Part shown: piece by piece, positions 42,409 to 51,054 of the stretch
Layout of the letters: every line of letters begins with the position of its first letter
Position numbering within the stretch: the stretch's first letter is position 1
Assembly: GCA_050633625.1 (NCBI GenBank)
Contig: JBOEGW010000008.1
Span: forward strand, 1 to 64,000
Source of the DNA: JBOEGW01 sp050633625
GTDB taxonomy: Bacteria; Pseudomonadota; Alphaproteobacteria; Rhodobacterales; Rhodobacteraceae
Direction of reading: 5' to 3'
Length of the DNA: 64,000 bases
The notes under the pieces: generated by a model
Databases searched by the model: none
What the model saw: the letters and a program-made list of their open reading frames with translations, nothing else
Told to the model about the DNA's origin: nothing
Made by a program: the position numbers and the translations under genes

Positions 42409-42621
42409 CTAGCCCCTTTTACTAAGTAACTCTTGTGGATCGACGTCAAATGCGACCGCAATCTTTTCAAGAATATCCACCGATGCCGCAGAGCGAGCGA
42501 GTTCAAGCTCGCTGATGTAGCTGCGGTCAATACCTGCCGTATGCGCCAAGTCTTCTTGGCTCATTTTTTTGGAACTTCTTAGATTCCGAATGTTTAGCCC
42601 TATGCGTTCCCTCAAATTCAT
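42409..42621 (-). CDS. XRE-family HTH regulator (70 aa)
   Basis: A 70-residue Cro/C1-type repressor, ATG at 42621. The HTH is clear: IRNLRSSKKMSQEDLAHTAG, then IDRSYISELELARSAASVD, ending in LLSKRG. It is divergent from the 213-residue exported protein gene. A GGAATATATTCC palindrome 37 bp upstream is a candidate operator. In ICEs such repressors often control excision or transfer genes. Confidence 0.8.
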   Translation of the reverse strand: MNLRERIGLNIRNLRSSKKMSQEDLAHTAGIDRSYISELELARSAASVDILEKIAVAFDVDPQELLSKRG

Positions 42622-42657
42622 GGCCTGTCTTCGGCCAAATAACGGGGCCCTCTCTAC

Positions 42658-42669
42658 GGAATATATTCC
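42658..42669. promoter_or_regulatory. Palindrome upstream of the XRE regulator
   Basis: GGAATATATTCC, a perfect 12-bp palindrome in the divergent interval between the regulator and the exported protein gene; likely operator of the XRE protein. Confidence 0.5.
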
Positions 42670-42778
42670 ACAAAACGCGCGAGAGCTGTGCTCGGCGGTT
42701 GCCCGCATATGGTGTGAAGGCAAAAATTGAGAGAATGTTGCAATACTATCCTTATGTTAGCAAAAGGAGTTGTGGGTC

Positions 42779-43420
42779 ATGGTGAGTGGATTGTTCAAAA
42801 AATGGTTCTGTGGATTGGTCATGGCTGTCTTGGCGGGCTGGGTTCCGCAGACCGCGAAAGCCTATCAGGTCGACTGCGCCATTCTGCTTTGCCTGGCTGG
42901 TGGGTGGCCCGCGTCAGCAGAATGTGCCCATGCCCGTGCCGTGTTTATCCGTCGGATCACACCCTGGCCGATTGAGCCGCCTTTGCAAATCTGGCGCTGC
43001 CCTATGGGTGTTTCTGAGCGCGCGCCGTTGCAAAGTATGGCCCCTAAAGCCTGGGAGGTCAGCAACCACAATGGTCAGACACTCGCCCAGGTTATTCAGG
43101 CTCAGGTGGCTGAAGGCAGTGCCGATATCGACATCAGCGGTCTGGAATTCGATTTTGTCCGCTCCATCCGCGTCTGGGATGTGCGGTACTACAGCCATCG
43201 CGAGCGCGGTCGCGACGATGATTGCTCTGAGAGTTACAACATGCGCCTTGGGACCTACGGTACGCAGGGCGATTTCAGCTGGCAACGCACGACACCAGCC
43301 GCTGCCCCACAATGGGTCCTACCGTCACGGCGCTGTTCGTCATCAAATTGGCGGCGCGGGGTGGGTGTTGAATGGGAAGATCACGAAGGCAACCATGGAT
43401 ATGAGTGGGTGGCCTACTAG
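42779..43420 (+). CDS. Exported ICE protein of unknown function (213 aa)
   Basis: A 213-residue protein from the ATG at 42779 (GGAG about 10 bases upstream). Signal peptide ends near AKA-Y. The mature start YQVDCAILLCLAGGWPASAE continues with RAVFIRRITPWPIEPPLQIW and CPMG; Cys are regularly placed and likely form disulfides. I have a vague recollection of similar proteins being annotated as conjugal transfer proteins in alphaproteobacterial ICEs, but cannot name a function. It converges with the Arc-like gene. Confidence 0.65.
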   Translation: MVSGLFKKWFCGLVMAVLAGWVPQTAKAYQVDCAILLCLAGGWPASAECAHARAVFIRRITPWPIEPPLQIWRCPMGVSERAPLQSMAPKAWEVSNHNGQTLAQVIQAQVAEGSADIDISGLEFDFVRSIRVWDVRYYSHRERGRDDDCSESYNMRLGTYGTQGDFSWQRTTPAAAPQWVLPSRRCSSSNWRRGVGVEWEDHEGNHGYEWVAY

Positions 43421-43422
43421 GG

Positions 43423-43728
43423 CTATTCGCCGATGTCTTTCATGCGTTCTGCGATATCGCCCGCAATGCGCTCATATAGGGCGGCTTGTTTATCTCGGGG
43501 AGTTCCGGGCTTCGGGTTTCTTCGACGGATGCGTTTGGCGAGCCAGAACAGCATCCGGGCTGCTGGATCCGACGTCGCGTCCGGTTCTGCAGCCGGGTAC
43601 TTCTCCTCAAGAGCGACGACGATTTCCTGAGACAGGCTGCGACGGTTCAAGGTGGCATGCGTTTCCAGGCGCTTCTTGAGCGCAGCAGGGAGCAAGAGTT
43701 TGAATTGGACCAAGGCTTCTTCTTTCAT
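43423..43728 (-). CDS. Arc-type ribbon-helix-helix regulator (101 aa)
   Basis: About 101 residues from the ATG at 43728. An Arc fold is visible at residues 1-45 (VQFKLLLPAALKKRLETHAT, then RRSLSQEIVVALEEKY). A basic C-terminal extension of about 50 residues follows. It is divergent from a second, smaller Arc-like gene; the interval contains two GGACA-N5-TGTCC operators. Confidence 0.78.
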   Translation of the reverse strand: MKEEALVQFKLLLPAALKKRLETHATLNRRSLSQEIVVALEEKYPAAEPDATSDPAARMLFWLAKRIRRRNPKPGTPRDKQAALYERIAGDIAERMKDIGE

Positions 43729-43739
43729 GATTCGATAAT

Positions 43740-43779
43740 GGACAATATTTGTCCTTAATGATATGGACATTTTATGTCC
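43740..43779. promoter_or_regulatory. Two GGACA-N5-TGTCC operators between divergent Arc genes
   Basis: Sites at 43740-43754 and 43765-43779, both with perfect 5-bp arms and AT-rich centres, 25 bp apart. They lie between the two divergent Arc-like genes and very likely bind one or both of them, controlling the excisionase and integrase transcript as well. Confidence 0.68.
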
Positions 43780-43797
43780 TTTAGTTGAGGTGTAAAT

Positions 43798-43959
43798 ATG
43801 AAGACAACCCAGTTCAAACTTAACCTTCCAGCGGACGTGAAAGCTTGGCTCGAAGAGGAGGCCGTGCGGAACTTACGCTCACAGGGCGCTCAGGTAGTAT
43901 CTTGTTTGCGGGCAGCCATGTCGCGGCAAGAAGCCGTAGGTGAGAGGGCTGAAAAATGA
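43798..43959 (+). CDS. Arc-like mini regulator (53 aa)
   Basis: A 53-residue protein: ATG at 43798 with TGAGG 9 bases upstream. It begins MKTTQFKLNLPADVKAWLEE and continues with RNLRSQGAQVVSCLRAAM, an Arc-type ribbon-helix-helix. The stop overlaps the next start (ATGA at 43956), so it is the first gene of the excisionase-integrase transcript. It is shorter than most automatic gene-size limits. Confidence 0.72.
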   Translation: MKTTQFKLNLPADVKAWLEEEAVRNLRSQGAQVVSCLRAAMSRQEAVGERAEK

Positions 43960-44213
43960 GCCCAAGCCATATCCAGCTGATTCCGACCCCAGAGCTCGCG
44001 CTTCTCTTCGGTTACAACGAGCCGAGCGCGTCCTTCTACGACTTTTGCCGCAGGACCGGTATCGCTCCGGTGCCAGGGCGGCGCGGGTGGTATGACCCGA
44101 AACTCATACGCGCGCGATTGGATGCTGTTCAGGGCATCAGCGCGGCAGAACGCGAAGCCACTTCGCAACCGAGCCTCGTTGCACAGCGGAGAGCGCGCCG
44201 TGCCCAAAAGTAA
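43956..44213 (+). CDS. Excisionase-like small DNA-binding protein (85 aa)
   Basis: An 85-residue basic protein between the Arc-like gene and the integrase, overlapping both. LIPTPELALLFGYNEPSASF with YDFCRRTGIAPVPGRRGWYD matches an excisionase/AlpA-like winged-helix pattern, and the C-terminus is Arg-rich. Position and size suit a recombination directionality factor that turns the integrase toward excision. Confidence 0.7.
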   Translation: MSPSHIQLIPTPELALLFGYNEPSASFYDFCRRTGIAPVPGRRGWYDPKLIRARLDAVQGISAAEREATSQPSLVAQRRARRAQK

Positions 44214-45276
44214 TCTTCCCAAGGGCGTCCACCGTGTACGGCGCAAGGTTGTGTCCGGTGTTCGCTACCATTTCTATGCTTGGCGGGGCGGCCCCAAATT
44301 TTGGGAAGGGACGGACCCAAACCCCAAAGAACCCGAATTCTTCCATGCGTTTTCGCAGTGCGGTACGCCCGTGAGCCCGGCTGAATATCTGACGACTCAC
44401 TTGGTCGACGATTTTCTGTCCAGTGCGTCTTTGCCCAAGGCTGAGCGTTCAAAGGCTGATATCCGCAAGTGGCTGGAACTGTTCCGCGAAGAATTCGGTG
44501 CAGATCCTGTCGCGATGTTCGAAGAGCGTGCCTCAAGGGGCGAGGTCAATAATTGGCGTAAGAAGTGGCTTCATTCGCCCAAGCAGCACGACATGGCGGG
44601 CACCCATGCGACACGCGTTCTGAATTGGGCGGTGGAAGAGGGGAAGCTGAAAGAGCATCACTGCCACAAGCTCAAGAAGCTCTACCAATCGAACCGGACA
44701 GAGATCATCTGGACGAGCGGCGATATCTCTCAGTTTAATAAGCACGCGCCGAAATGGGTGCAGAGGATCCTGACAGCCGGATGCGAAACCGGCCTGCGAG
44801 CGGCCGATCTGGTTCAGGTTAAAATGGACCAATTCGAAGACACGCCGCACGGTAAACGCCTTCGTTTTCGGACGAGTAAGCGCGGCCAGATCGCATATAT
44901 CCCTGCCACATCAGCCCTTGAGGAATTGATCGCAGAGACGCCGGAAGGGCAAGAAGTGTTGCTGGTGTCAGAACTTGGCAGGCCTTTGACGGCCCGTTGG
45001 GCGTCGAACCAGATTACCAAGTGGCGGCGTGAAGCACAGATCCCGCCTTGGATCGATGGCAGGGAGAAGACTCTGTCTGACACGCGCGGGACAGCGGCGA
45101 CAAGATTGTTGAATGCCGATCTGTCTTTGCGCCAGATTGCGGTGCTGATGGGATGGTCGGTTCGCTACGCGGCGCAAGTTATCGAGCATTATGCGCAGGT
45201 TAGTCCTGACGAAAGCGATGCGGTTTTGCGCAAGCTCAATCGAGCGAAATCACTGTCTCAAGACACAAAAATGTAA
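44200..45276 (+). CDS. int: Tyrosine-type ICE integrase
   Basis: A 358-residue tyrosine recombinase. I chose the GTG at 44200, inside the end of the excisionase gene. Catalytic box I Arg is in ETGLRAADL near residue 198; box II is SDTRGTAATRLL near 292, where the usual HxxR His is Ser; the Tyr nucleophile is in IEHYAQVS near 330. It ends 62 bp from the 3' end of tRNA-Cys and faces it, so this tRNA is the attachment site. Confidence 0.9.
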   Translation: MPKSNLPKGVHRVRRKVVSGVRYHFYAWRGGPKFWEGTDPNPKEPEFFHAFSQCGTPVSPAEYLTTHLVDDFLSSASLPKAERSKADIRKWLELFREEFGADPVAMFEERASRGEVNNWRKKWLHSPKQHDMAGTHATRVLNWAVEEGKLKEHHCHKLKKLYQSNRTEIIWTSGDISQFNKHAPKWVQRILTAGCETGLRAADLVQVKMDQFEDTPHGKRLRFRTSKRGQIAYIPATSALEELIAETPEGQEVLLVSELGRPLTARWASNQITKWRREAQIPPWIDGREKTLSDTRGTAATRLLNADLSLRQIAVLMGWSVRYAAQVIEHYAQVSPDESDAVLRKLNRAKSLSQDTKM

Positions 45277-45338
45277 ACGCCCCTGTAAACGCGGGGCCTC
45301 AAACACAGCAAGGAGTGATGTAAGTGATTGTTTTTAAA

Positions 45339-45360
45339 TGGAGGCGAGTACCGGAATCGA
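45339..45360. other. Probable ICE attachment site in the tRNA-Cys 3' end
   Basis: The integrase gene points at the 3' end of tRNA-Cys (CCA at 45339-45341). ICEs of this kind recombine within the tRNA 3' half, so the att core should lie here. The matching direct repeat at the far end was not seen in this window and should be left of base 1. The exact core length cannot be told without it. Confidence 0.55.
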
Positions 45361-45412
45361 ACCGGTGTACACGGATTTGCAATCCGCTGCGTCACCACTC
45401 CGCCAACTCGCC
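45339..45412 (-). tRNA. tRNA-Cys (GCA)
   Basis: A 74-nt cloverleaf: acceptor GGCGAGT/ACTCGCC, anticodon loop TTGCAAA with anticodon GCA, T-arm GGTTCGAATCC, encoded CCA. It reads Cys codons and serves as ICE insertion site. Confidence 0.95.
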
Positions 45413-45678
45413 GCCGTGGTGGTGAGGGGGATTTAGCTGAGGTGAGGCAATGGTGCAAGGGGGAATAGCTTTGCGTTTTCTCTCTGTGAGGCTGCGGTAT
45501 CCGGGGGGGGGTGGCATGGTGAAAAAGTCACGGTTGGCTTGTTGTTGCAAAAAATCGTTCAATTCTAATTGAACGTTAACCCATCACCCGCCATATACGA
45601 ACCAGCGCGCATTGCGACCCTCGGCCTAATATGGCATGAGATCACTCAATTCTGACCCAAAGGAACGGGACACCTCCC
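45413..45678. other. Intergenic region between tRNA-Cys and pcm with a palindrome
   Basis: Contains the upstream region of tRNA-Cys, a run of nine G at about 45503-45511, and the perfect palindrome GTTCAATT-CT-AATTGAAC at 45557-45574, about 105 bp before the pcm-like gene. The palindrome may be an operator. No gene seen. Confidence 0.5.
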
Positions 45679-46332
45679 ATGAGCGATTTTCAGACCCTTC
45701 GGACCACAATGGTCGACACCCAAGTTCGTCCTTCTGATGTGACGAAATTCCCTATCATTGACGCGATGTTGAGCGTTCCACGCGAGGCATTTGTGCCTGA
45801 CGCGCGCGTCGCGGCGGCTTATGCGGACACCGTGATAGACCTCGGAGCAGGGCGCGAGATGTTTGACGCGCGCACATTGGCGAAAATGCTCGATGAGGTC
45901 GCGATTGAACCGACGGATCTTGTGCTGGATTTGGGCGCTGGGCTGGGCTACGGCGCTGCTGTCTTGGCGCGCATGGCGGATTTTGTCGTTGCGGTCGAAG
46001 AAGACGAATCCATGGCGCGTGACGCAGAAGCCAAATTGGCGGCGGCGGGCGCCGACAATGTTGCGGTGATCACCGGCGCACTGAACGAGGGGGCCGCGAA
46101 ACACGGCCCCTATGACGTGATCATAGTGGAGGGCGCTGTACAGGACGTGCCAGCCGCGATCAAAGATCAGCTCCAAGATGGCGGCCGCATTATTGCGTTG
46201 TTCAACGAGGGCAATCTCGGGCGCGTCAAGCTCGGTCTGAAACGGGACGGGAACCTGTCGTGGCGTTTTGCATTCAATGCAAGCGGCACCATTTTGCCAG
46301 GTTTCGAAACAAAAAAAACCTTCGCCCTTTAA
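45679..46332 (+). CDS. Protein-L-isoaspartate O-methyltransferase-like protein
   Basis: A 217-residue PCMT-family SAM methyltransferase: motif I LDLGAGLGYGAA near residue 95, the N-terminal VDTQVRPSDV and FVPD segments, and IIVEGAVQDVP near 155. It is the shorter alphaproteobacterial form that stands next to tolC. The enzyme repairs isoaspartyl residues, although this clade may act on other targets. It is followed by tolC after 29 bp. Confidence 0.85.
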   Translation: MSDFQTLRTTMVDTQVRPSDVTKFPIIDAMLSVPREAFVPDARVAAAYADTVIDLGAGREMFDARTLAKMLDEVAIEPTDLVLDLGAGLGYGAAVLARMADFVVAVEEDESMARDAEAKLAAAGADNVAVITGALNEGAAKHGPYDVIIVEGAVQDVPAAIKDQLQDGGRIIALFNEGNLGRVKLGLKRDGNLSWRFAFNASGTILPGFETKKTFAL

Positions 46333-46361
46333 CGGCGTCGGACAAAAACGAGGGCAGAGGC

Positions 46362-47753
46362 ATGAAATTCGTTCAGAAAGGTTTGGCGGCGTTGGCCGTT
46401 GCGGCGTCTACAGTATTTGCGCCCGTTGTTGCGCAGGCCGAAACTCTTTCAGATGCGCTTGTCTCTGCGTATAAAACCTCCGGTCTGCTGGATCAGCAGC
46501 GCGCATTGCTCCGCGTTCAGGATGAAAACGTAGCGGTCGCGGTGTCTGCGTTGCGCCCCGTTCTGTCATATGCTGCCAGTTTTGGACGCACATTGACCGA
46601 TCCCGTTGGCGCGCCCCCTTTGATTGATAGCTACAATTCCTCCCTGAGCCTGAGTGCGAGCCTGCTTCTGTTTGACTTTGGCGCGACAGACACCCGCATT
46701 GAAATCGCAAAAGAGAACGTCTTGATGGCGCGCGACGCGCTGGTCGGCGTTGAGCAAAGTGTGTTTTTGCGGGCAATTGCCGCCTATGTGAACGTCATTT
46801 CTTCGCAAGAAAACGTCACCCTTCAAGCCAATAACGTGCGCCTCATCACGCAAGAATTGCGCGCGGCGCGTGACCGGTTTGACGTTGGCGAAGTCACTCA
46901 AACAGACGTCTCAATCGCTGAAGCTCGCCTCGCCGGGGCGCGCGCCACGGAGGCCAGCGCCAAGGGCGAATTGATGATCGCTCGTGAGGAATACAAAGCG
47001 GCAATCGGCCACTACCCAAAGGCTTTAAGCGGCTTGCCGCGCCTGCCCAAATTGCCGGGGAACCTGGATGAGGCCAAACGGCAAGCGCGCCTGTACCACC
47101 CCGATATTCGCGCCGCCAAACGCGCTGTGACGGTTGCGGAACTTGGCATTAAGGCCTCTGGCCTTTCGATGAAGCCTACGATCTCTGCCACGGGCAATGT
47201 CACCCGGTCTTTTCAACCCTCAGAAGCCCGCTCCGCCAATGTCGGCGTGACGCTCTCTGGGCCGATCTATTCTGGCGGTCGACTTTCTGCCCTGTATCGC
47301 CAGTCAATCGCGCAGGCAGAAGCCTCTCGCGCGTCTTTGCTGATTGCCTCTCAAGGTGTTGATAACGCAGTTGGAAATGCATGGGCGCAAGTCGCCATTG
47401 CGACCGCCAGCCTTGAGGCGACCGACCGCCAAATCCGAGCCTCGCGCGTGGCCTTGCGCAGCGCGCGCGAAGAAGCTTCCCTTGGCGCACGGACAACTCT
47501 GGACGTTCTCAACGCGGAAGCCGAAGCGCTGGATGCCTCGGTGAGTCAAATTTCGGCGCGTGCCAACCGCTTTTATGCCTCTTATGCGCTCCTGTCCCAG
47601 CTTGGCCTCCTCACCGCCGATCATTTGCAACTTGGGATCGCGAGCTATGACCCGGCGGCATATTACAACACAGTCAAAAATGCGCCGTTGCGCAAGGTCA
47701 GCCCACAAGGGCAAAAGTTGGAAAGCGTCCTTGAGGCGATTGGGCGCGAATAG
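46362..47753 (+). CDS. tolC: TolC-family outer membrane efflux protein
   Basis: A 463-residue outer membrane channel protein: signal peptide ending near VVAQA-E, then two OEP repeats with long helices (about residues 30-240 and 245-440). It forms the exit duct for RND efflux pumps and type I secretion. The ATG at 46362 has GAGG upstream. Its partner pumps are not in this window. Confidence 0.9.
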   Translation: MKFVQKGLAALAVAASTVFAPVVAQAETLSDALVSAYKTSGLLDQQRALLRVQDENVAVAVSALRPVLSYAASFGRTLTDPVGAPPLIDSYNSSLSLSASLLLFDFGATDTRIEIAKENVLMARDALVGVEQSVFLRAIAAYVNVISSQENVTLQANNVRLITQELRAARDRFDVGEVTQTDVSIAEARLAGARATEASAKGELMIAREEYKAAIGHYPKALSGLPRLPKLPGNLDEAKRQARLYHPDIRAAKRAVTVAELGIKASGLSMKPTISATGNVTRSFQPSEARSANVGVTLSGPIYSGGRLSALYRQSIAQAEASRASLLIASQGVDNAVGNAWAQVAIATASLEATDRQIRASRVALRSAREEASLGARTTLDVLNAEAEALDASVSQISARANRFYASYALLSQLGLLTADHLQLGIASYDPAAYYNTVKNAPLRKVSPQGQKLESVLEAIGRE

Positions 47754-47873
47754 CGGCTCGGCGAAATACAACAATCCGCATTTGGTTACAATTCTCCGCT
47801 CAATAGGGGTGCTGCGCATTGTGACAAGCCCGTCAGGCAGGTAAACTGGCCCAAAGCAAAATTCGGGAATACT

Positions 47874-49079
47874 ATGTCAGAAGCAGTCACCACAGCTGAA
47901 ATCGAGGACGTTCTGTCCGCCGTGCGAAAACTTGTTTCCGAGAACGCTGAAGGTGAAGCCTCAAAGGGCGATGCTTCCTCTGAAGAGGTGAGCAAGCTCG
48001 TTTTGACCCCGGCGTTTCGGGTCCATGAGGACACCGAAGGGGACGCCGAAAACACCTCCGAATCGCAAGTGAATTCTGCAGGCGAAGCGCCGCATATCGA
48101 AGTGGCCGAGATGATTGAAGCCGCGGGTGATGTTGAGGCCGATGTGATCAATTTGAACACGGGCGAAGCGATGCGCGCGGTTGATGCCGCCGAAGGCGCC
48201 TCTGAGCATTCAGAGACCGAGGACGAAGCACCTGCGATGTCGGGGGCGACAAACACCGAAGCACAGGCGGCAAACACAGACACGCCAAACCAAGAGAGTT
48301 CAAATCCAGAGGCCTCAAACCCCGATGAAGCTGGCTCTGAGACCGCCGGACCAGTGAGTGCCGCGTCAGACGATCTTGCCGCGCGGATTGCGGAACTTGA
48401 AGCGGTGGTCGCGCGGGCCTCCGGCCAAACAGTCGAAGAGTATGAACCGGATGGTTCGGAAGAGGTGACAATGCCTGAGGTGGCCTTGCGCGTTGAGGAG
48501 AGCCCGGCACAGGACGGCGCGCAAGAAGCGCAGATCGCGCCCGATGCGCAGTCCCACTCGCAAGACGATGCGACAGCTCACAGTGAGTCCCGTACTGAAG
48601 ACGAGGCGTCACGCGCCGCGCAATCGAGCGAGAATGAAGGGGAGGCGGTGCCTCTTGCTGCCGCTGAGGATGCTTCCAATGAGAAAGCCCATGAGGCGCA
48701 GGATTGGGAAGACGTCGATATTGATCAGTTGAGCCAAGAGGCTGGGCCTGAGGCCGCGCCAGAAGACGAAGTGCTTGAAGCGGAACCCTATGAGGATGAA
48801 GATGATGAGTTGGATGCTCAGGGCGCGCGGCTTCAAACACCGGAGGGCACTCCCGAGGATGCACTGGGCGACAGCTTTGCCGCAGTCTCCGATGAGGACG
48901 GGCTGAGCGAAGATGACGACGAGGAATTGCTGCTCGATGAGGACACGCTGCGCGAAATCGTTAGCCGGATTGTGCGCGAGGAACTGCAAGGCCCAATGGG
49001 CGAGCGTATCACGCAAAACCTGCGCCGTTTGGTGCGCCGCGAAGTCAAACGCGCGCTCACAATGCGCGGCGTTGAATAG
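47874..49079 (+). CDS. PopZ/DUF2497-like acidic protein
   Basis: A 401-residue very acidic protein. It has a short N-terminal helix (EIEDVLSAVRKLVSENAEGE), a long disordered Glu/Ala/Ser-rich middle, and a C-terminal helical block (REIVSRIVREELQGPMGERI and LRRLVRREVKRAL). The ends resemble PopZ-like polar organising proteins of alphaproteobacteria, which self-assemble at cell poles. The long linker is typical. It converges on cobQ with 6 bp between. Confidence 0.72.
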   Translation: MSEAVTTAEIEDVLSAVRKLVSENAEGEASKGDASSEEVSKLVLTPAFRVHEDTEGDAENTSESQVNSAGEAPHIEVAEMIEAAGDVEADVINLNTGEAMRAVDAAEGASEHSETEDEAPAMSGATNTEAQAANTDTPNQESSNPEASNPDEAGSETAGPVSAASDDLAARIAELEAVVARASGQTVEEYEPDGSEEVTMPEVALRVEESPAQDGAQEAQIAPDAQSHSQDDATAHSESRTEDEASRAAQSSENEGEAVPLAAAEDASNEKAHEAQDWEDVDIDQLSQEAGPEAAPEDEVLEAEPYEDEDDELDAQGARLQTPEGTPEDALGDSFAAVSDEDGLSEDDDEELLLDEDTLREIVSRIVREELQGPMGERITQNLRRLVRREVKRALTMRGVE

Positions 49080-49085
49080 CGAATT

Positions 49086-50534
49086 CTACCGCGCCAACCC
49101 AAGCAAAGCGTCCACATCTAGATGCTTTTCCAGATGTGCCGCGAGGGTATCGAGTGTTCTGTCGACAGTGTCATCATAGGACATTTTCGATGTTTTCGCG
49201 CCCAATTCCTGCAAAAACGCCCGGCGAAAATTATCTGATTTAAACAATCCGTGCAAATAGGTTCCGCGTATTTTGCCGTCTGCATTGGCAGCGCCTTCGC
49301 GCCGCGTGCCAACCTGCAACCAGCCCCGTCCCCGGTCTGGCCCGGTGGTCTCGCCCAAATGGATTTCATACCCTTCAACGCGGGTGCCGCTCGCCAAATC
49401 CTGCGCTTGGGTGAGGGCGACCTTTTTGTCAGCCGTCAGCCGCGTCGACACATCCAGCAGCCCCAACCCCATCACATGCGAGGGCGTGCCCTCCACTCCG
49501 TCAGGATCAGACAAGCTACGCCCAAGCATCTGATAACCGCCGCAAATGCCCAAGACCTGCCCGCCGCGCCGCACATGGGCCATGAGGTCAATGTCCCACC
49601 CTTGCGCGCGAAAATCCGCGAGGTCCGCGATGGTCGACTTGGTGCCGGGGATCAAAACAAGCGCCGCATCGCCAGGCAGGGCGCGCCCCGGCTCGATGAT
49701 CTCCACACTGACATCCGGCTCGCCCGCAAGCGGATCGAGGTCGTCGAAATTTGCGATCCGCCCCAATCGCGGCACCGCGATTTTGAGAGCGCCACCAGGG
49801 CGCGGCGCTGCAAGATCCATCACGTCTTCGGCGGGCAAACGCCAAGCGTCATCAAAGAACGGCAGCGTACCAAGATTGGCCCAGCCCGTGCGCCGCGCGA
49901 TGTCAGCTGCGCCGGCAGAGAACAACGACACATCACCGCGGAATTTATTGACCAGAAACCCGACAATGCGCGCACGATCTTCTGGCGGCAGGACTTCATA
50001 GGTGCCGACCAACTGCGCGATCACCCCGCCGCGATCAATGTCCCCGGCCAGCACCACCGGCACTTGCCCGGCCTCGGCAAAGCCCATGTTTGCAATGTCG
50101 CCCGCGCGCAAATTGATTTCGGCTGGGCTGCCCGCTCCCTCGACAATCACAAGGTCATGGCCTGTTTTGAGCCGTTCAAAACTTTCCAAAACGTAAGGGA
50201 GCAGGTCCGCCTTTGCGCGCCCATATTCGCGCGCTTTCAGGGTGGCAAACCGCTTGCCATGGACGATCACCTGCGCGCCTGTCTCGCTCTCAGGTTTGAG
50301 CAAAACCGGGTTCATGTCGATGACCGGCGCAAGCCTTGCCGCGCGCGCCTGCAGCGCCTGCGCGCGGCCAATTTCGCCGCCGTCAGACGTGACAGCCGCA
50401 TTGTTTGACATGTTTTGCGGCTTAAACGGCGCAACATTCATCCCCCGGTTCACAGCGGCGCGTGCAATGCCCGCAACCAACAATGACTTGCCAACATTGG
50501 AGCCAGCGCCTTGGATCATGATAGATTTTGCCAT
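49086..50534 (-). CDS. cobQ: Cobyric acid synthase
   Basis: A 482-residue glutamine amidotransferase of the B12 pathway. It makes four ATP- and glutamine-dependent amidations on cobyrinic acid a,c-diamide. N-terminal dethiobiotin-synthetase-like domain (QGAGSNVGKSLLVAGIARA at residue 8) and a C-terminal glutaminase with LGICGGYQMLG near 333 and the catalytic His in GTYLHGLF. ATG at 50534. Confidence 0.95.
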   Translation of the reverse strand: MAKSIMIQGAGSNVGKSLLVAGIARAAVNRGMNVAPFKPQNMSNNAAVTSDGGEIGRAQALQARAARLAPVIDMNPVLLKPESETGAQVIVHGKRFATLKAREYGRAKADLLPYVLESFERLKTGHDLVIVEGAGSPAEINLRAGDIANMGFAEAGQVPVVLAGDIDRGGVIAQLVGTYEVLPPEDRARIVGFLVNKFRGDVSLFSAGAADIARRTGWANLGTLPFFDDAWRLPAEDVMDLAAPRPGGALKIAVPRLGRIANFDDLDPLAGEPDVSVEIIEPGRALPGDAALVLIPGTKSTIADLADFRAQGWDIDLMAHVRRGGQVLGICGGYQMLGRSLSDPDGVEGTPSHVMGLGLLDVSTRLTADKKVALTQAQDLASGTRVEGYEIHLGETTGPDRGRGWLQVGTRREGAANADGKIRGTYLHGLFKSDNFRRAFLQELGAKTSKMSYDDTVDRTLDTLAAHLEKHLDVDALLGLAR

Positions 50535-50736
50535 GGCGAGGTGCCTTTTTGGGGTGATTTGGCGCAAAGCACACGAATTTGTGCGGCTTGGCAAGAGGCG
50601 GCGCGAGGTTGTGCGCATGATGAACGCCGGAACGGCAGGGCGAGGACAGCGCGAGGACAGGGCGCGTGCGGTGCACAAAAGAAAAGCACGCCCCGAAAGG
50701 GCGTGCCATTCTGAGGTTCAAAGCGGTTAAAGTAAC

Positions 50737-51054
50737 TTATGCCGCTTCGGCTTGGGCTGCGTTGCGGCGTTCGCTTTCTTCGCGCGACAGCGCAACAGAG
50801 GTGCGCACACCTTTCCCAACAAAGTCCATAAGGCCCGTCACAACCCGCTCATTGGGGTCGATCCCGGCGCAGGACAAGACTTCACGACCATCACGCGAGC
50901 GCGCCCAGCGGGCGATCTGCTCAGGGCCGTTGCCATATTTTTTGTCATCTGCAATCGCATCGTCAAGCGCAGCAAGAACAACAGCAGCAAACAGTTTGCG
51001 AGCTCGGTTGCCTTGTTCATTGTTAAATGCAGTACCATCGACGTTATCGAGCAT
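50737..51054 (-). CDS. Conserved small protein, DUF6280-like (105 aa)
   Basis: A 105-residue soluble helical protein. NRARKLFAAVVLAALDDAIA and QIARWARSRDGREVLSCAGI resemble a small conserved Rhodobacterales family, which I believe is DUF6280, but am not sure. It has no signal peptide. Function unknown. It stands alone between cobQ and efp. Confidence 0.65.
   Translation of the reverse strand: MLDNVDGTAFNNEQGNRARKLFAAVVLAALDDAIADDKKYGNGPEQIARWARSRDGREVLSCAGIDPNERVVTGLMDFVGKGVRTSVALSREESERRNAAQAEAA

Noticed and set aside
45503..45511. Run of nine G as a phase-variation tract
   Set aside because: It lies between tRNA-Cys and pcm, not inside a coding start or a clear promoter spacer.
45557..45574. 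Palindrome GTTCAATT-CT-AATTGAAC as an alphaproteobacterial SOS box
   Set aside because: The known SOS box is a direct GTTC-N7-GTTC repeat; this is an inverted repeat with different spacing.
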